Part shown: piece by piece, positions 10,344-25,086 of the stretch | Layout of the letters: every line of letters starts with the position of its first letter | Numbering within the stretch: position 1 is the stretch's first letter | Assembly (NCBI GenBank): GCA_019787685.1 | Contig: JAHNUO010000055.1 | Span: 1-64,000 of the forward strand | DNA: 64,000 bases | Source of the DNA: Chiua virens | Taxonomy: Eukaryota > Basidiomycota > Agaricomycetes > Boletales > Boletaceae | Direction of reading: 5' to 3' | Translations under genes and position numbers: made by a program | The notes under the pieces: model-generated | The model's database searches: none | Told to the model about the DNA's origin: nothing | The model's input: only the letters and a program-made list of their open reading frames with translations

Positions 10344-12975
10344 TTAAAGCACACCGTCGCTGCGGATCGCACATTGCCCAAAGTCGAGTTTCTTCAGACC
10401 CTCTTCCTTTGGTAAGATATCCTGGAAGGAACTGAGATGTCGCGTCACTGTGAGGACCAAATTAAACGTACGTGCTCGAAAATACCAAGTGGCAGTGCGA
10501 GCGTAACGCATGCGTTGGGAGAGTCCTGTCGTCAAATTACACGCGTGAACAACACGGAGAGTCAGAGGACGGATACGCACCACGACTGCGCCCACGTGGC
10601 TCTCAACCGGGGCTGCTGAGAGAAGGAGGTCTAGCGGAATAGAATGTCAGTACCCATCAATCTATTGGAGCGCGATATCAAATTTATACGTACAGGCTTG
10701 TTCGCGGGCTGAATGTACCGTGGTAAAAGTGAATCCGTTATCTCTGAACGCTTGGGATAGACGTCGATGATCACTTACTATAACCGAGCTACAGCATTCG
10801 TTTCAGCATCGGGGTTGAATACGGAAAACACGGAAGGCCTGTTTTTACGTACCTTTTGCAAGTAGGCGATGGCGTTTAGGGCGGCTTGTTTGTACGCCAC
10901 GGTGCTGAAAGTGTGTTAAGTAGAGCGAACCGTCTACAAAACATGAAACTCACGCATCCATGTTGTATTGTTTCCCATCTCCGTCTGATTCTTCTTCAGC
11001 AAACAAGAAACGAACATGATATCATTCCACGCACGAATGTCAACGCTGATTCCCTCGAAGATGAGCTATGTTTAAGTCAAGCATTGTTCTCGGAAGATGT
11101 TAGTTGGAATGACACACCTTGGACGAGTACAAGGGGTCGATGGGAGATGGCTGTTCCAAGCTTTTTAGATCCAAGTATATCCTTGAAAGATTCATACGAA
11201 CCAAGAAGATAGGCTGTTTCAAAGCAAACTTTTCGACACCGCCCTTGATCACGCTGGTCTTGAACTTTATAATGCCGGCCTATGCCATCGTTAGCTAATT
11301 CATATGCTGAGAACATGGAATGAGGGCTTACCATTTCGATGGCGCCACAGAAGGAGAGCTGATGAATCAATGTTAAATAGAACTACGCTGCCATTGATGA
11401 TCGACCATACCTCTCCCTAAGTAAGATCAGCAAACCATTTCGCTAGGCATTGTTTCCCAAGAATAATACGGACATCACCTTGTGAGAAGTGCAAATCCCC
11501 AACAGAGAGGTTCGCACCCTTTACAAAGACTGGGAAATAGCACCGCGATCCCCTGGAGCGGAACGCGATGAGTGACCGGATTCAACAAATAGAAGAAGCA
11601 ATTCCCCACTTGGACAGGTTCTTGATCTATGCTCGATGTATCACACCTGCGTGCAAGAATGCCTATGGAAAATCACTCACGTCACAGTTTCCTCCATGCT
11701 CACGGCCGGGGATAGTGCGTGCACCCTCGCGATAGATCTTCTCCCTCACATCATTCGAGAGGGCCTGGCCAACATACGCTCCTTTGATGAGGGGGCCATA
11801 TGCCACTGGAGGTACAGCATTAGCATGTGCTTCGATCAGACCGACTTCACGTTTGTTCCAGGTAGCAAGAAGCTCAGGAGAGGGTGCAGTTCCGATCAAT
11901 CCGGGATGAGAGACACCAGCGAAGCGAACGCCAGGAATATGTCTTGAAGTAGCGTAGACGCCTATTTTCAATTTTCAGCTCTAAAGAAAACGGTTTATGG
12001 ATAATAGTATCACCTTCAAAGTCCCAGATCGCCTTGGCCGCTCTACTCTGGAACTCTCGAGCTAGTGAGGATCAAGATCGTTAAGAATCGTTCTGAACAA
12101 CCAGTGTATTTTCCTGACCAAACAGACCACCACCGTTTTGCAGCTCGAAGATACCCTGTAGAAAGTCAGTGGTGCCGCCTGGGGTGAACAGAACCGTACT
12201 TACAGTGTAGCCCCACGGCATTTTCTCGAACGGTTTCACTGCATTGCATTGGTGTCGCGTTAACGCAATCTTTGATGCATTTCTCAAGCCATACCGTCCA
12301 AAATGTCAACGACAAGACAGTCACCAGGCTCTGCACCCTCCACAGCAATCGGTCCAGACAAGTTGTGCACGGAATCGAGATCGACATGACGAATGTCATC
12401 GCTGACTAGAGAACGCGAAATTAGGGGCAGGAGAAGACACGACGCAATTGGTGACCCTACAGTCGTTGTTCCCAATCTGGGCGCCAGTCCAATCTTGTCA
12501 AATTTTAACCTTATAAGTGATAATACTCCATGCTTCTCCGTGGCTTTGACATACCAACGCATTCAATATTGAATACCTAATGAAGGGAGTCGGAAACTAT
12601 CGACAATGGGGCATTGATCTGCGTACCTCACCAGGCTTTACAGTTGCCACGGGGGGGATGTCAGGACTAGATAAGAATAGTCAAAGCGCGCCTCCTAGTT
12701 TGCATGAATTGACATACTGCCACCGGTTATGTAGACCCTGTACATATGCATTGTCAGCTAGCACGATGCGCGGAATTGATATCTCATGCAAACCTTTTGC
12801 TCGTGTGCAGGCCTAGTTCGAGAACAAAAATCAGCAGCGCTACGGTGGAAAACATGTTCATGCTCACACAAAGGGATCGACCTGCGTAGGTTGTAAGAGG
12901 AGATACAGTATCTGCAGCTGTAACTCTCACCTGAACAAGAGTAGGGTGGGTGACGGAATTTGCTGCGGTAGCCAT
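10344..12975 (-). CDS. Formamidase (acetamidase/formamidase family)
   Basis: Hydrolyses formamide to formate and ammonia; in fungi it is cytosolic and serves nitrogen use and cyanide or tryptophan catabolism. Following splice phases down the minus strand from ATG 12973-12975 gives an unbroken chain: a short leader, PAHEQ, HNRWHPDIPPVATVKPGE, the IECVDWTGAQIGNND block, VHNLSGPIAVEGAEPGD, a glycine-rich GIFELQNGGG region, YATSRHIPGVRFAGVSHPG, the family hallmark RTIPGREHGGNCD, GDLHFSQGDGEISFCGAIEM, LIFEGISVD, then LLLSAAPVESHVGAVV and IFEHDILPKEEG to the stop at 10344. About a dozen introns of 40-70 bases make it the most intron-rich gene here. Every conserved block I expect is present, so it looks functional. 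An alternative stop at 10445 would follow if the last intron were kept. Confidence 0.93.
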
Positions 12976-14070
12976 TCAAACGGGTGAGCTTTCGGCTGTC
13001 TGCCAAGTAACTTGAAGGGAGGAAGGACAAAGCTGCGAAAAAAAATGCCTGTGATTTATAGACATTCCCATGCAAGAATAAGATAGGCACAACGCACTCC
13101 TCCCACCTCGCCTTATCTTTGCTGACAAACGAGAAGTCAGCGAGATACAAACCAGAAATATGAATATCTTTGACTGAGGTGATAACATGACCACTCTCAT
13201 GGGAGACAGGTTCGCACGCAGCCCACTTCTGAAGCACACCAAGCCAAATGTGGCGTGCGGTGGCTATTCAATTTTGCAGTGCAGGGAACTTGTGAATGGA
13301 ACTTATGCAGGTATACCAAGCACTCCAAGGTTGAACGGAATGAAAGGTGACTGATAGGTCAGAGACGGACACACCAAATACAAAGATGATCGACGCTAAG
13401 TCGTGTTGATAAAAATTAGAGCACAGGGAAGGGAACCGTATGCTGAGAGCAACTGGAGAAGAAACATGACTTTGACGAAAGGATGGTTCCCCGCATCGAT
13501 GAGGTCCTACTAGGTAGTCGAACAACGATCAGACACTGAAGTCATCACATGTTCTTAGACGGAGAAAAGTACCTTCAGATTCCTTGAGCTAATGGTTCAA
13601 ACGTCGAAACTTCATTCCATGACATTGTACGTGCGCGGATTGGACGACCTAATCAAGAATTCGAGTCCGGGTAAGTACAAGTGGGAAAATATCGTTCAAG
13701 TCTCCCACGGAATCCCTTCGTATCAGATATTGCACTGCCTTTCGCACAGAAACTAATTCTACGGATGTTTTGCATGCGTAACACTCCCGTTGTCACAACC
13801 CAATGATCAAGTTTCCACGTGCACCACGGCCGCGAACTGTCACAGACAAGGCCAAGAATTCATTCCGTTTTATGGCAATGATCCGGGTGATAATCGACTT
13901 TGTGATTGTGGGATTTGATGTAGCCGTAACATGTGTTGGTGTACAGTGCGTATGTACTGGCACTAGGTCATATGGGACATAGTACATCAATATGACACAG
14001 AGATGACTTGGATGTACGATCAACGACCAGGGTGTCGAGTACGAACAATGTACCAGTCGGCATGGAGGCG
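12976..14070. other. Intergenic, between formamidase and laccase A
   Basis: About 1.1 kb between the formamidase start and the laccase A stop. It should contain the formamidase promoter and the laccase 3' untranslated region. I see no domain, repeat or RNA gene. Confidence 0.45.
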
Positions 14071-16160
14071 TCACGAATCTTTCGGGCCGCTGAGGCTGCG
14101 ATTGTACGCTGCACAAAGAGCCCTCCATTCATCTAATCCGTCGATAAGGCAAGGAGGCCACAAGAATCTTAGAATACCAAAACGTACCATTGACAGGATC
14201 GGCCTGCGCAGTTGCATTTGGATTTTCCGCAAACACAACCGCCATGCCCCTATGCAAACGAGGGAATCGAAGACTGTTCCTATTAGCCCAAACCCACCAG
14301 AGCTCACCTTTGGAGATGCCAATCGATGTGGCTGATAAACCAGAATCAGAGACGAATCACCGAATCAAGTGAGCACCATACCAATGAAGGAACCAAGGTC
14401 CTGAATTGTCGGTCACAAATCGGATGGTGACGTTGTCTGTGAGGAATCCGATGTTGACTGTATCACGCTGGACGGGATCGATATAATTGTACTGTGTTGT
14501 CCCTGCATTCCTTACGACATAGAAGGAGTGCTGTGTGGAAGGGTCGAGTTCGTGATAAGTTTATGCCTACAAGGATGGGGTGACTTACCCCATGCAGGTG
14601 GAATGGATGCTAGTACGGACCATCAGAAATGGAAAGTGTGGAACAATAAAGTACATACCGGTGTCGAAAGAAATTCAGTGGGGAAGGATACTTCGATGAC
14701 TTTGTTCGGTGGAAGAGTGTATACCGTGCCTTGGCCAACTAAAGCCGCGATCTCTCCCGCTCCACTGAGGATTTGCAAAAGCGTCGGCGTATCCGGTGGA
14801 GTGTACTTGACACCGTTCGTTGAGAAATCATGCGTGACATTGTTCATACTTCCGACGAGGTTGATGGAAACGTCAACTCCTCCAGGATATGGCAGGCCTG
14901 GAACTACTTGATTGTCGCAAGCATGGAGGTCCGTTTCGTTGAGCACGTTGAGAGACGGCCACGTCCTGTCCATTGGCTCTCCTTCCGGTGCCCCTGCATA
15001 TCTAAGGATCGCCGAGTTCAAGCCATATGTAAAGTTCGACGAGTAGCTCCCAGGCATTGCTCGTATCCAGTAGTTGTCCACTGGTTGGTTTGCCTCTAGG
15101 ACGAACGAATACCGCTGTCCGACGTAAATGGGTATCGTGTCGACGGAGAGAGGGACAACAGCTTGTCCGTCGGCTTCTATGACCGTGAACTTGTGGTTAT
15201 CGATGGAAAAGATGATGTGCGGCTTGCATCCCATGTTAATTAACCTGATGCGATATCTCTTACCCTGCTCCACTTGGGTAACAGACAAGGTCGTATTCGG
15301 GCCTCCAGGATACCGGCCCATACCATTAATAAGGATTCCGGCTGGGTTGTCGGAAAGCCCGACGTCATATGCATTGACGTGATACCTGAGCTATGTGAAG
15401 GAGATGTGAAGAGTAACCAATATTGTAACTTACCAGTCCAACAGCGTGATTATAGTTGACACTACACAATATGTCAGGTGACGTAGCGAAAGGTGGTTTA
15501 GGACGCACCGTCATCCACATCGTACATCATACGGTACGGATCCAGGGGATCGTATATAACGATCGGGCCACGAAGGCCATCACAATACTGAAGGTTGAAA
15601 TGAGAGTGGTACCAGAACGTGCCAGCTTGGTCCGGCACGTCGAACTGGTAAGGGAACAAAGCCCCAGAAACAATGGGACATTGAGTCACGAATGCAGTGC
15701 CATCAAAGGCATTCGAATGACGTTGGTACAAACCATGCCAATGCTTCACCCGCTGTCAACATCAACATCAAAGTAAGATAAGTAATTATTACATACCACG
15801 GATGTGCTGGTATTCGTGGCCAGATCCGAAAGTTGGTTTGTCACATCGATTTCTAAGCGGTCACCCTTACCGCGAGCAAAGAGAGTGATTGAGAGTTGGG
15901 CGCATACATTGTATATACATGACACGCAGACATACCTTGTTAGCCGCGATGAGGGGCCCAGGAGTCTCGCCATTGACAACAATGGCACTGAACATCGCAT
16001 AAGAGAACGAAAATCAATGGCGTGTTTAGAAAACTCACCGCCTATTAAAACCGTCTGGAGACACGATTGCATTACTCAGAGCCAACTCTATCTGCAGCGT
16101 TGCCGCCGCGGCATAAGGAAAAAGAGCCGCCAGACTCCAGGTTGTGAGCAACGGGTGCAT
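14071..16160 (-). CDS. Laccase A (multicopper oxidase, Met axial type)
   Basis: Secreted copper oxidase that takes electrons from phenols and reduces oxygen to water. ATG at 16158-16160 opens a signal peptide ([19 protein letters not shown]) before the mature N-terminus. All four copper motifs can be read: [33 protein letters not shown] across a small exon near 14580-14605; and [16 protein letters not shown] split by introns near 14390-14245. The C-terminus ends [16 protein letters not shown]. The residue ten after the T1 cysteine is Met, which in the accepted grouping marks a class 1, low-potential laccase, unlike the other three copies. About ten short introns are present. Asn-X-Ser/Thr sites suggest glycosylation. 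A TATA-like box lies 56 bases upstream. Confidence 0.95.
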
Positions 16161-16215
16161 GCCCTTTGAGGTTGACCTAAGGGTTCCTTGGAGAAGGTTT
16201 GGATCCTCATACAAC

Positions 16216-16224
16216 CCTTTTATC
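16216..16224 (-). promoter_or_regulatory. TATA-like box of laccase A
   Basis: GATAAAAGG on the minus strand, 56 bases before the laccase A ATG. Laccases B and C have similar boxes 62 bases before their ATGs. Confidence 0.5.
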
Positions 16225-19366
<3,142 letters not shown>

Positions 19367-19632
19367 GTACAAATTTTAGGTCCAAGTCGGAAGTTGCTGA
19401 GCAGTCTGGCTGTGTTCAACCGCTAATACCCCACGATTGCTGCATTAGGACTACTCTGGCGCTCTATCTACGACGGGAATGCCATTTCATTGTCAGAGCT
19501 TGGTAAAGACGAATTAGATTCTACGAAGCAATTCGGGAGTTTATACAAGAGGTTACGAGGTTTCAGAGTCGTTCGGCAATAGGCTATCGCGTTTCCTCGG
19601 GGATACCGATCACCACTATAAACTTATTAGTG

Positions 19633-22600
19633 TTAAAGTAATCGATAAAATCGTGCAAACTGACATATAGTCGTCCCAGTACGGACTATATGGCACTGTG
19701 GAAGCACAGTTAGGTACACCCGGCAGCGCCCTACAGACGCGGGAATATGCTCACCTCAAAATCATCACCGGAGAGGATGACACAATCACCGTGCAACAAC
19801 GTCATGGAGATCTCGGGAACGGAGGCTTTACTCTTGCCTTTGGTAACTTTAATCTTTTTACGCGCATGTTCCGGTTTCGGTTCGGCGACTTCGTGATGGG
19901 CCACCTTCATTCCAGGATGAAAAGTGCTCAAGTGAGATGGCGCAACGTCACCTGCGTCAAAACTACTACGCTGACGCATGGTATCCATGGCAGCAGCAGC
20001 TTCGTCCGCGTTTTCAGCGAGATTCGGCGATTCATTTGCGTCGGAGCGGAAGATAAGGGTTTGATCGCAATCGTCTCGCTCTAAGTGGCGTGAAGGTCCC
20101 GCAAACGGAGATCCCGTCCGATCCTCATTTCTGGCACGTTCCTTACCCTTATCTTGTGTGCCCATGATGACGTCCTTGTATCCCCCCTTTGGAGTAAAGG
20201 AGAGAACCACTTCTGCTCCTAGGCAGTGAACAACAACTGGAGATTTGCTCGGGCGGAACACTGCTCCCTATTGACGATGTGAGCAGACTAAACGTCTGCA
20301 AAGTATTTAAACCGACCCTCTTATGTCCCGAGTGGACCCACGCTAGCATGCGCACCTCGCCGAAGCGAGGTTTTTCCATTTCTCCGTATCGGTGGACGAA
20401 ATCACATAGCGAATAATAGGCAATACGGACTGAATCGGGTGTGCCCGTCGGTACCGTTGCTTCTGAATCGTCGCTCTGGTATGATAACTTGGTAGTATGT
20501 GTGAAGTAAGGGCCTTGTCAAGGTCCACACGTCAGGCAAAGGACCTAATACAGTCATCCCTAGCACTTACTGAAATTATCTTCCCTGCGTAACAATACCT
20601 CGCATTGAATTCTTTCAAGCAGCACAGTGGCGTCTTCTTGAAGGTGTTCCTGATTCCCAGTGAACACGTGACTCACGGTTACTCCACCATTGACGGCGTA
20701 CAACCAGGACTGCATCCCATCGTCCCAGGTTGTACTGTCGGAATCCACGACTGAAGGAATATGGTTTGTTGGTCGAACAAGGGTACTGGATCGGTGAGGA
20801 TCCCGAAGACTCGACAAAGGATCAACTTTTCCCCGAGAAGCGCCCTTATCCACAGACTTGCCAGTTTTCAGTAATATACCCAAGGAGATGTAGACAAACT
20901 TACCCTACACATGGTACTCTGACATATTTGGTGACGAAAAAGTAGTTGGGGATTGATCAAACCACAAAGCTTACAGAACCATGCTCGCGGAAACGATTCG
21001 CTTGGGTGGAAATCAGCAAGTAGATCTAGAGGCAGATAGCTGAAATATTGCATCCTCAAATCTCGTGGGCGGAATGGGGTATTGTTGTCGACCTGTGACA
21101 ATGCATAAGTTGGATCAAACCACCAAGGGTGCGAGAGGTCCTTGGTGGTTTGAAATGATGTCATGTCGGACATCATATCCGACGAGAGACCCTCGTCAAA
21201 TAGAGCCTCTTCCCCTCCCGGCGCCCATTGAAGGGTAACACTCCAACAAACCTGTCCTTGTACAAGTCCAGTAGCGGAAGGGACGCCGACCTCCATCACT
21301 GTATGCTGCAACACTGGTGTCAATAGTGTTCACAGTGAGGTGTATATGACTCACATGCAAGTCAGATACGAAGAAAAATCCCATGCATGAATATTCATAC
21401 TCTGGGGAAAGATGACATGGTACAAGCACGGAATCACGTTGTACCCATAGAAGCAAAGGGATGAAATGAAGTTGGGAGTTCAGTAAGGTTTCCACCTCCG
21501 GTGGTTTGCTGAGAGGAATACACGGTTGGAAGCTCGCCAGGGGTGTCAAAGGCGTCAGGGATCCATCGGACGTGGGGTATGGGTATAGTTGGCTCGAGCG
21601 GTCCGTAGACGCAGGCACGGAATCATCTTGTGTTGCGTTATGCATGCGACTCCCCTCTTCAGCGAGGGAATTGTGGGTATCTATGCACGTAAGCTGTTAG
21701 TGTTGCGGCGTGCTGCGTCCGAGCTTTAAGGTTCGTACCACACATTTGAGGGGGTGCCGAAACCACCCCGCTTAGGTACAAAGCTGTTCGGAGTGTCGGA
21801 TATAGACGTCGCGGATCCTGGATATTTGTAAGTTAATGCACGTCTTTCGCCCAAGAATGCTTCTATGGTACCATTTCCGGAACATCCAAGTCGGGCCCAT
21901 TCTCTGGAAGACACTCCGTAGACTGAACACGAGATCGAACAGCGTCCTCGGTAAACGATTCAGTGCTGGACTCAAGCTCGAAATAATTACACGAAAAATC
22001 CCACATCCTTCGAAAAGCACACTGCCAGTTTGAGAACAGGCGGCGGAGGGGAAGGAGGAACGCTCACAAGTCAATACTCAGTGTAATAGAGTCTTTCCAA
22101 CGGCCGCGGGTAGGATCAGTATCGAGCAAGAGTATTGGGGTTTCTGACTGAAACCAAGAAAAGCCGACAGTTGCTTTCCCGAGCTCGGGAAATACTGTCA
22201 GAAGGGTATCAAGTGACTAGAGACAACGACGTCAGTCTGAAGGGTTTGAAGCATAACTTGGCAGTGTTCCTCACCTTGGTCCAAACTCGTGGACCCGGAG
22301 TGTTAGATTGTATAGACTCAGAATGCACCTCGTCTAGGCCCCGTAACGATTGGTTATCGTTGTCTCGACCACGCAAGCTCTTCACAAACGTCCACTTCAA
22401 GGTGCTCCCTCTCTTATCAGAATCTTCCACGGATGCCACTTGCATCGAAGATCCCGCCACTGTGGCCTCTGATTTTTCGATGTCCATTCCCTCAGTGGGT
22501 CCGACTGCGCTGACCCGGGGTGGACGGCCCCTTCGCTTCTGCGAAGGTTTTTTGGCCGATGTAAGAGGTCTCTTTGGGGATGGAACGTAGTCGGATTCAT

Positions 22601-23177
22601 AGCTATGAGAACGTTTTGACCCGGAAGTGATTGATGCTCCACTTTTGAGCGGAGGAGAATGCGATGCCGAAATCACTACCCGTTTAGCACGCAGTGCTCG
22701 TCCAGCGGTGGTCTCCTGAAGGGTAGGGGGAGAAGAAATGGACATGCTTTCCCGTGTACAAATCGGTTTCTCGGCCACCCGCGATGTCCTGGGGAATTTG
22801 GGACCAGGGAGCCTCTGGTAGCCTTGCTGAAGGGGATGACATTGAGTTGATCCAGCTTTCCTGCATCGCAAGCAAGCCGGCCACATGCGCGAGCAAGCCA
22901 CTTTGAGGTTTCTACATCGCTTGCAGCCAAACGGGACGACTAAGATGGTCTCTACCGAACCACCTTTCTGGTCTTCGTTGAGCTCGAAAATGGCTTCAGG
23001 TTCGATGTGGTCATGGTACGATGCTGGATCCGGAAGTGTGGATGGACGCCTAACAGAGAGTGCGCCTTGCGATTCCCAAGCGCGGGCAAAGTCTGGTATT
23101 GCGGTGTTGAGGTCGCCAGGCTCAGAAATCCCGTCGAGATCGTTGATGACCCCAGGTCGACTGTGATCGGATACCAT
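19633..23177 (-). CDS. Zn2Cys6 / AT-hook protein with C-terminal AlkB-like region
   Basis: ATG at 23175-23177. The first large exon (to about 22270) holds a fungal binuclear cluster with spacing C-x2-C-x6-C-x6-C-x2-C-x7-C (CKRCRNLKVACSRMWPACLR then CRKAGSTQC), placed about 90 residues in. A Ser/Pro-rich region and an AT-hook-like KRRGRPPR follow. Later exons read PELGKATVGFSWFQSETPIL, GQVCWSVTLQWAPGG, a CKLCG...HQICQSTMC cysteine pair, DDGMQSWLYAVNGGVTVSHVF, RMLAWVHSGHKR, SPVVVHCLGAEVVLSFTPKGG, and LLHGDCVILSGDDFE joined by an intron to CHIVRTGTT. The last blocks resemble the double-stranded beta-helix end of AlkB-like 2OG-Fe(II) oxygenase proteins common in Agaricomycetes. I could not place the HxD iron motif, so catalysis is unproven. 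The end at 19633-19635 is the first in-frame stop after that block. It is probably one nuclear gene, but two adjacent genes cannot be ruled out. Confidence 0.68.
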
Positions 23178-25086
23178 TATTTGTACGGGTTCTCTGAGAG
23201 GAGTCGGTTGAACTTGGATGAAGGCTTGAGAACAGCTCTATAGGCGTCGGAGCGGCACTTGTACGTACATACTCAGCATGGTAGGCGTTGGCACTTCGAT
23301 GAAACAATTACCAAAACAGACTCATCAACTAAGCTTAGCCCTACCAGTGCTCCGAGTCTCACTTCCAGGTTATAGATCTAAGGGTAAATACAACAATTGC
23401 CATGAGCGCTCTCACTGAGTGTTGGAGGAAGGCGTGGCCCATGTCGCGATCGTCAGGCGTTGCACAGGCAGTCAACTTGACCCTTTTGAGAAGACAAGGG
23501 TCGCAACGGCACTTGAGCTTGGAGGTCGCACTTCACAAGTTTTTGCGTGAAGTCTATACTAGTAGATTCGAGCCGTTTATGAACCCAACGATGGGTTCAC
23601 CTCATAGTCAGCATGATACGCAATATTGTTACTGTCATACATTGCATCCAAACAACCCTGTTGTCTCCGGTTGTCAGTCATTGTTGCTTCACGGTCACAA
23701 GGAGAAGGATTTCGGACAAGATAGGATGCGTCGCTGACGCTGTCTTGCATGCCACTAACGAGAAGAAAGTCAGGTAGGGTAGTAGCAGAAGTGTTGGACA
23801 AGCAGACTCACAATAAATCTCGTATTTGGTGACCAGGTTTAGCATGTTCGGGGACCCGGATCGTAGCTTGGCCAGCTGTAACCTCGAGATAGCTATGCAT
23901 GATTCCATCTAAAGAACGCCTCCAACCTTGATACTGACTGAACTGGGTGAGAGACGTACCACCTGAGGACACATTGATGAGAGATATCTTAACCTCACTG
24001 CCATTGGCACTGGCAGTTTCCTAATTCCCCCTTGCTCTCCGAATTAGGAGCGTGAATGAGAGTCCCTGGCGTCGCAGGAACTTGAGTGGCATTAAGAGGT
24101 CACGAGCGAAAAGACAGAAACGAAACGCTTGAAAATCATAATCGAAAGATTGTTGAAGGGGGTGTATAGGAGCTGAAGGACATGGGAAGGAGCGGCATGT
24201 ATATACAGCTCGCCGAAGTATAGGATTTCCGAGCTTTCAGGCAACACAAACGAACAGAACGAGCTGAGCTATCAGTTGAGACAGGATGCGACTCGGGTCT
24301 TGGGCAAAAAAGGTTTGCACTGACGGAGAGGTGAGCAGACGAGACATGAACGCACATGTGCAGTCGGGGCGAGGCACGAATTGAGCCCGGCAAGTATGAC
24401 ATGGATAAGAAGCACTGTAACCGACAGCCCCCTGCAGGTTGAGGCAATAGTCCAAGACAACTGAAAGGAGAGTACTGACGGTCTGGCTCGAAGCTGTGTA
24501 ACATCCGCACGCAACATAAAGTGCCGAGCCCTCTCTGTTCGGACGAAATGGCGAGATACTCAGTTTACATCGTGGAGTCACTGGTGACCGCTGACAGTCA
24601 ATACTGTCGACACCGTGACACGTTTAAACGGTGGTATGCTATCGCTCAGATGATTCAGATCACCAAAAGGGTTTGTCGCTGGCAAGATGTCTCGAAAAAG
24701 ACGTGGCGCGACGGCCACGGTTGTCGACGGCTGAACGTTAGGTGACCGGTGACTACTCAAGCAATTGGCCGCTCCGAATCACGTGACGCGCTCACAACTC
24801 GCAGCCTGGGAGTAACCGATCAGTCTACGGCAGAATTACCATATTCCAAATTACAAGCTTAAGTACGGTTTTCTGCGCTGGCCCATCACGAACAGCGTCA
24901 TGTTGCATTTAAACATGCCAGGTAGATAAGTACGTCCGTCGCAGCCCGCGGAGAAAAGGAGTTCAGGTCTGGTGCAGTAATAAGTCTTAACACAGCCTCA
25001 AACGTACATTAACATTCCGTCTGGCATATATACAATGGCCGTCCCTCTAATGACAAGGCACCCAGTAGCATTTCTTGCTCTATAAT
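23178..25086. other. Intergenic, no gene recognised
   Basis: About 1.9 kb with overlapping short open frames on both strands and no recognisable domain. It contains the promoter side of the Zn2Cys6 gene and the 3' side of the vacuolar protease. Confidence 0.4.
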
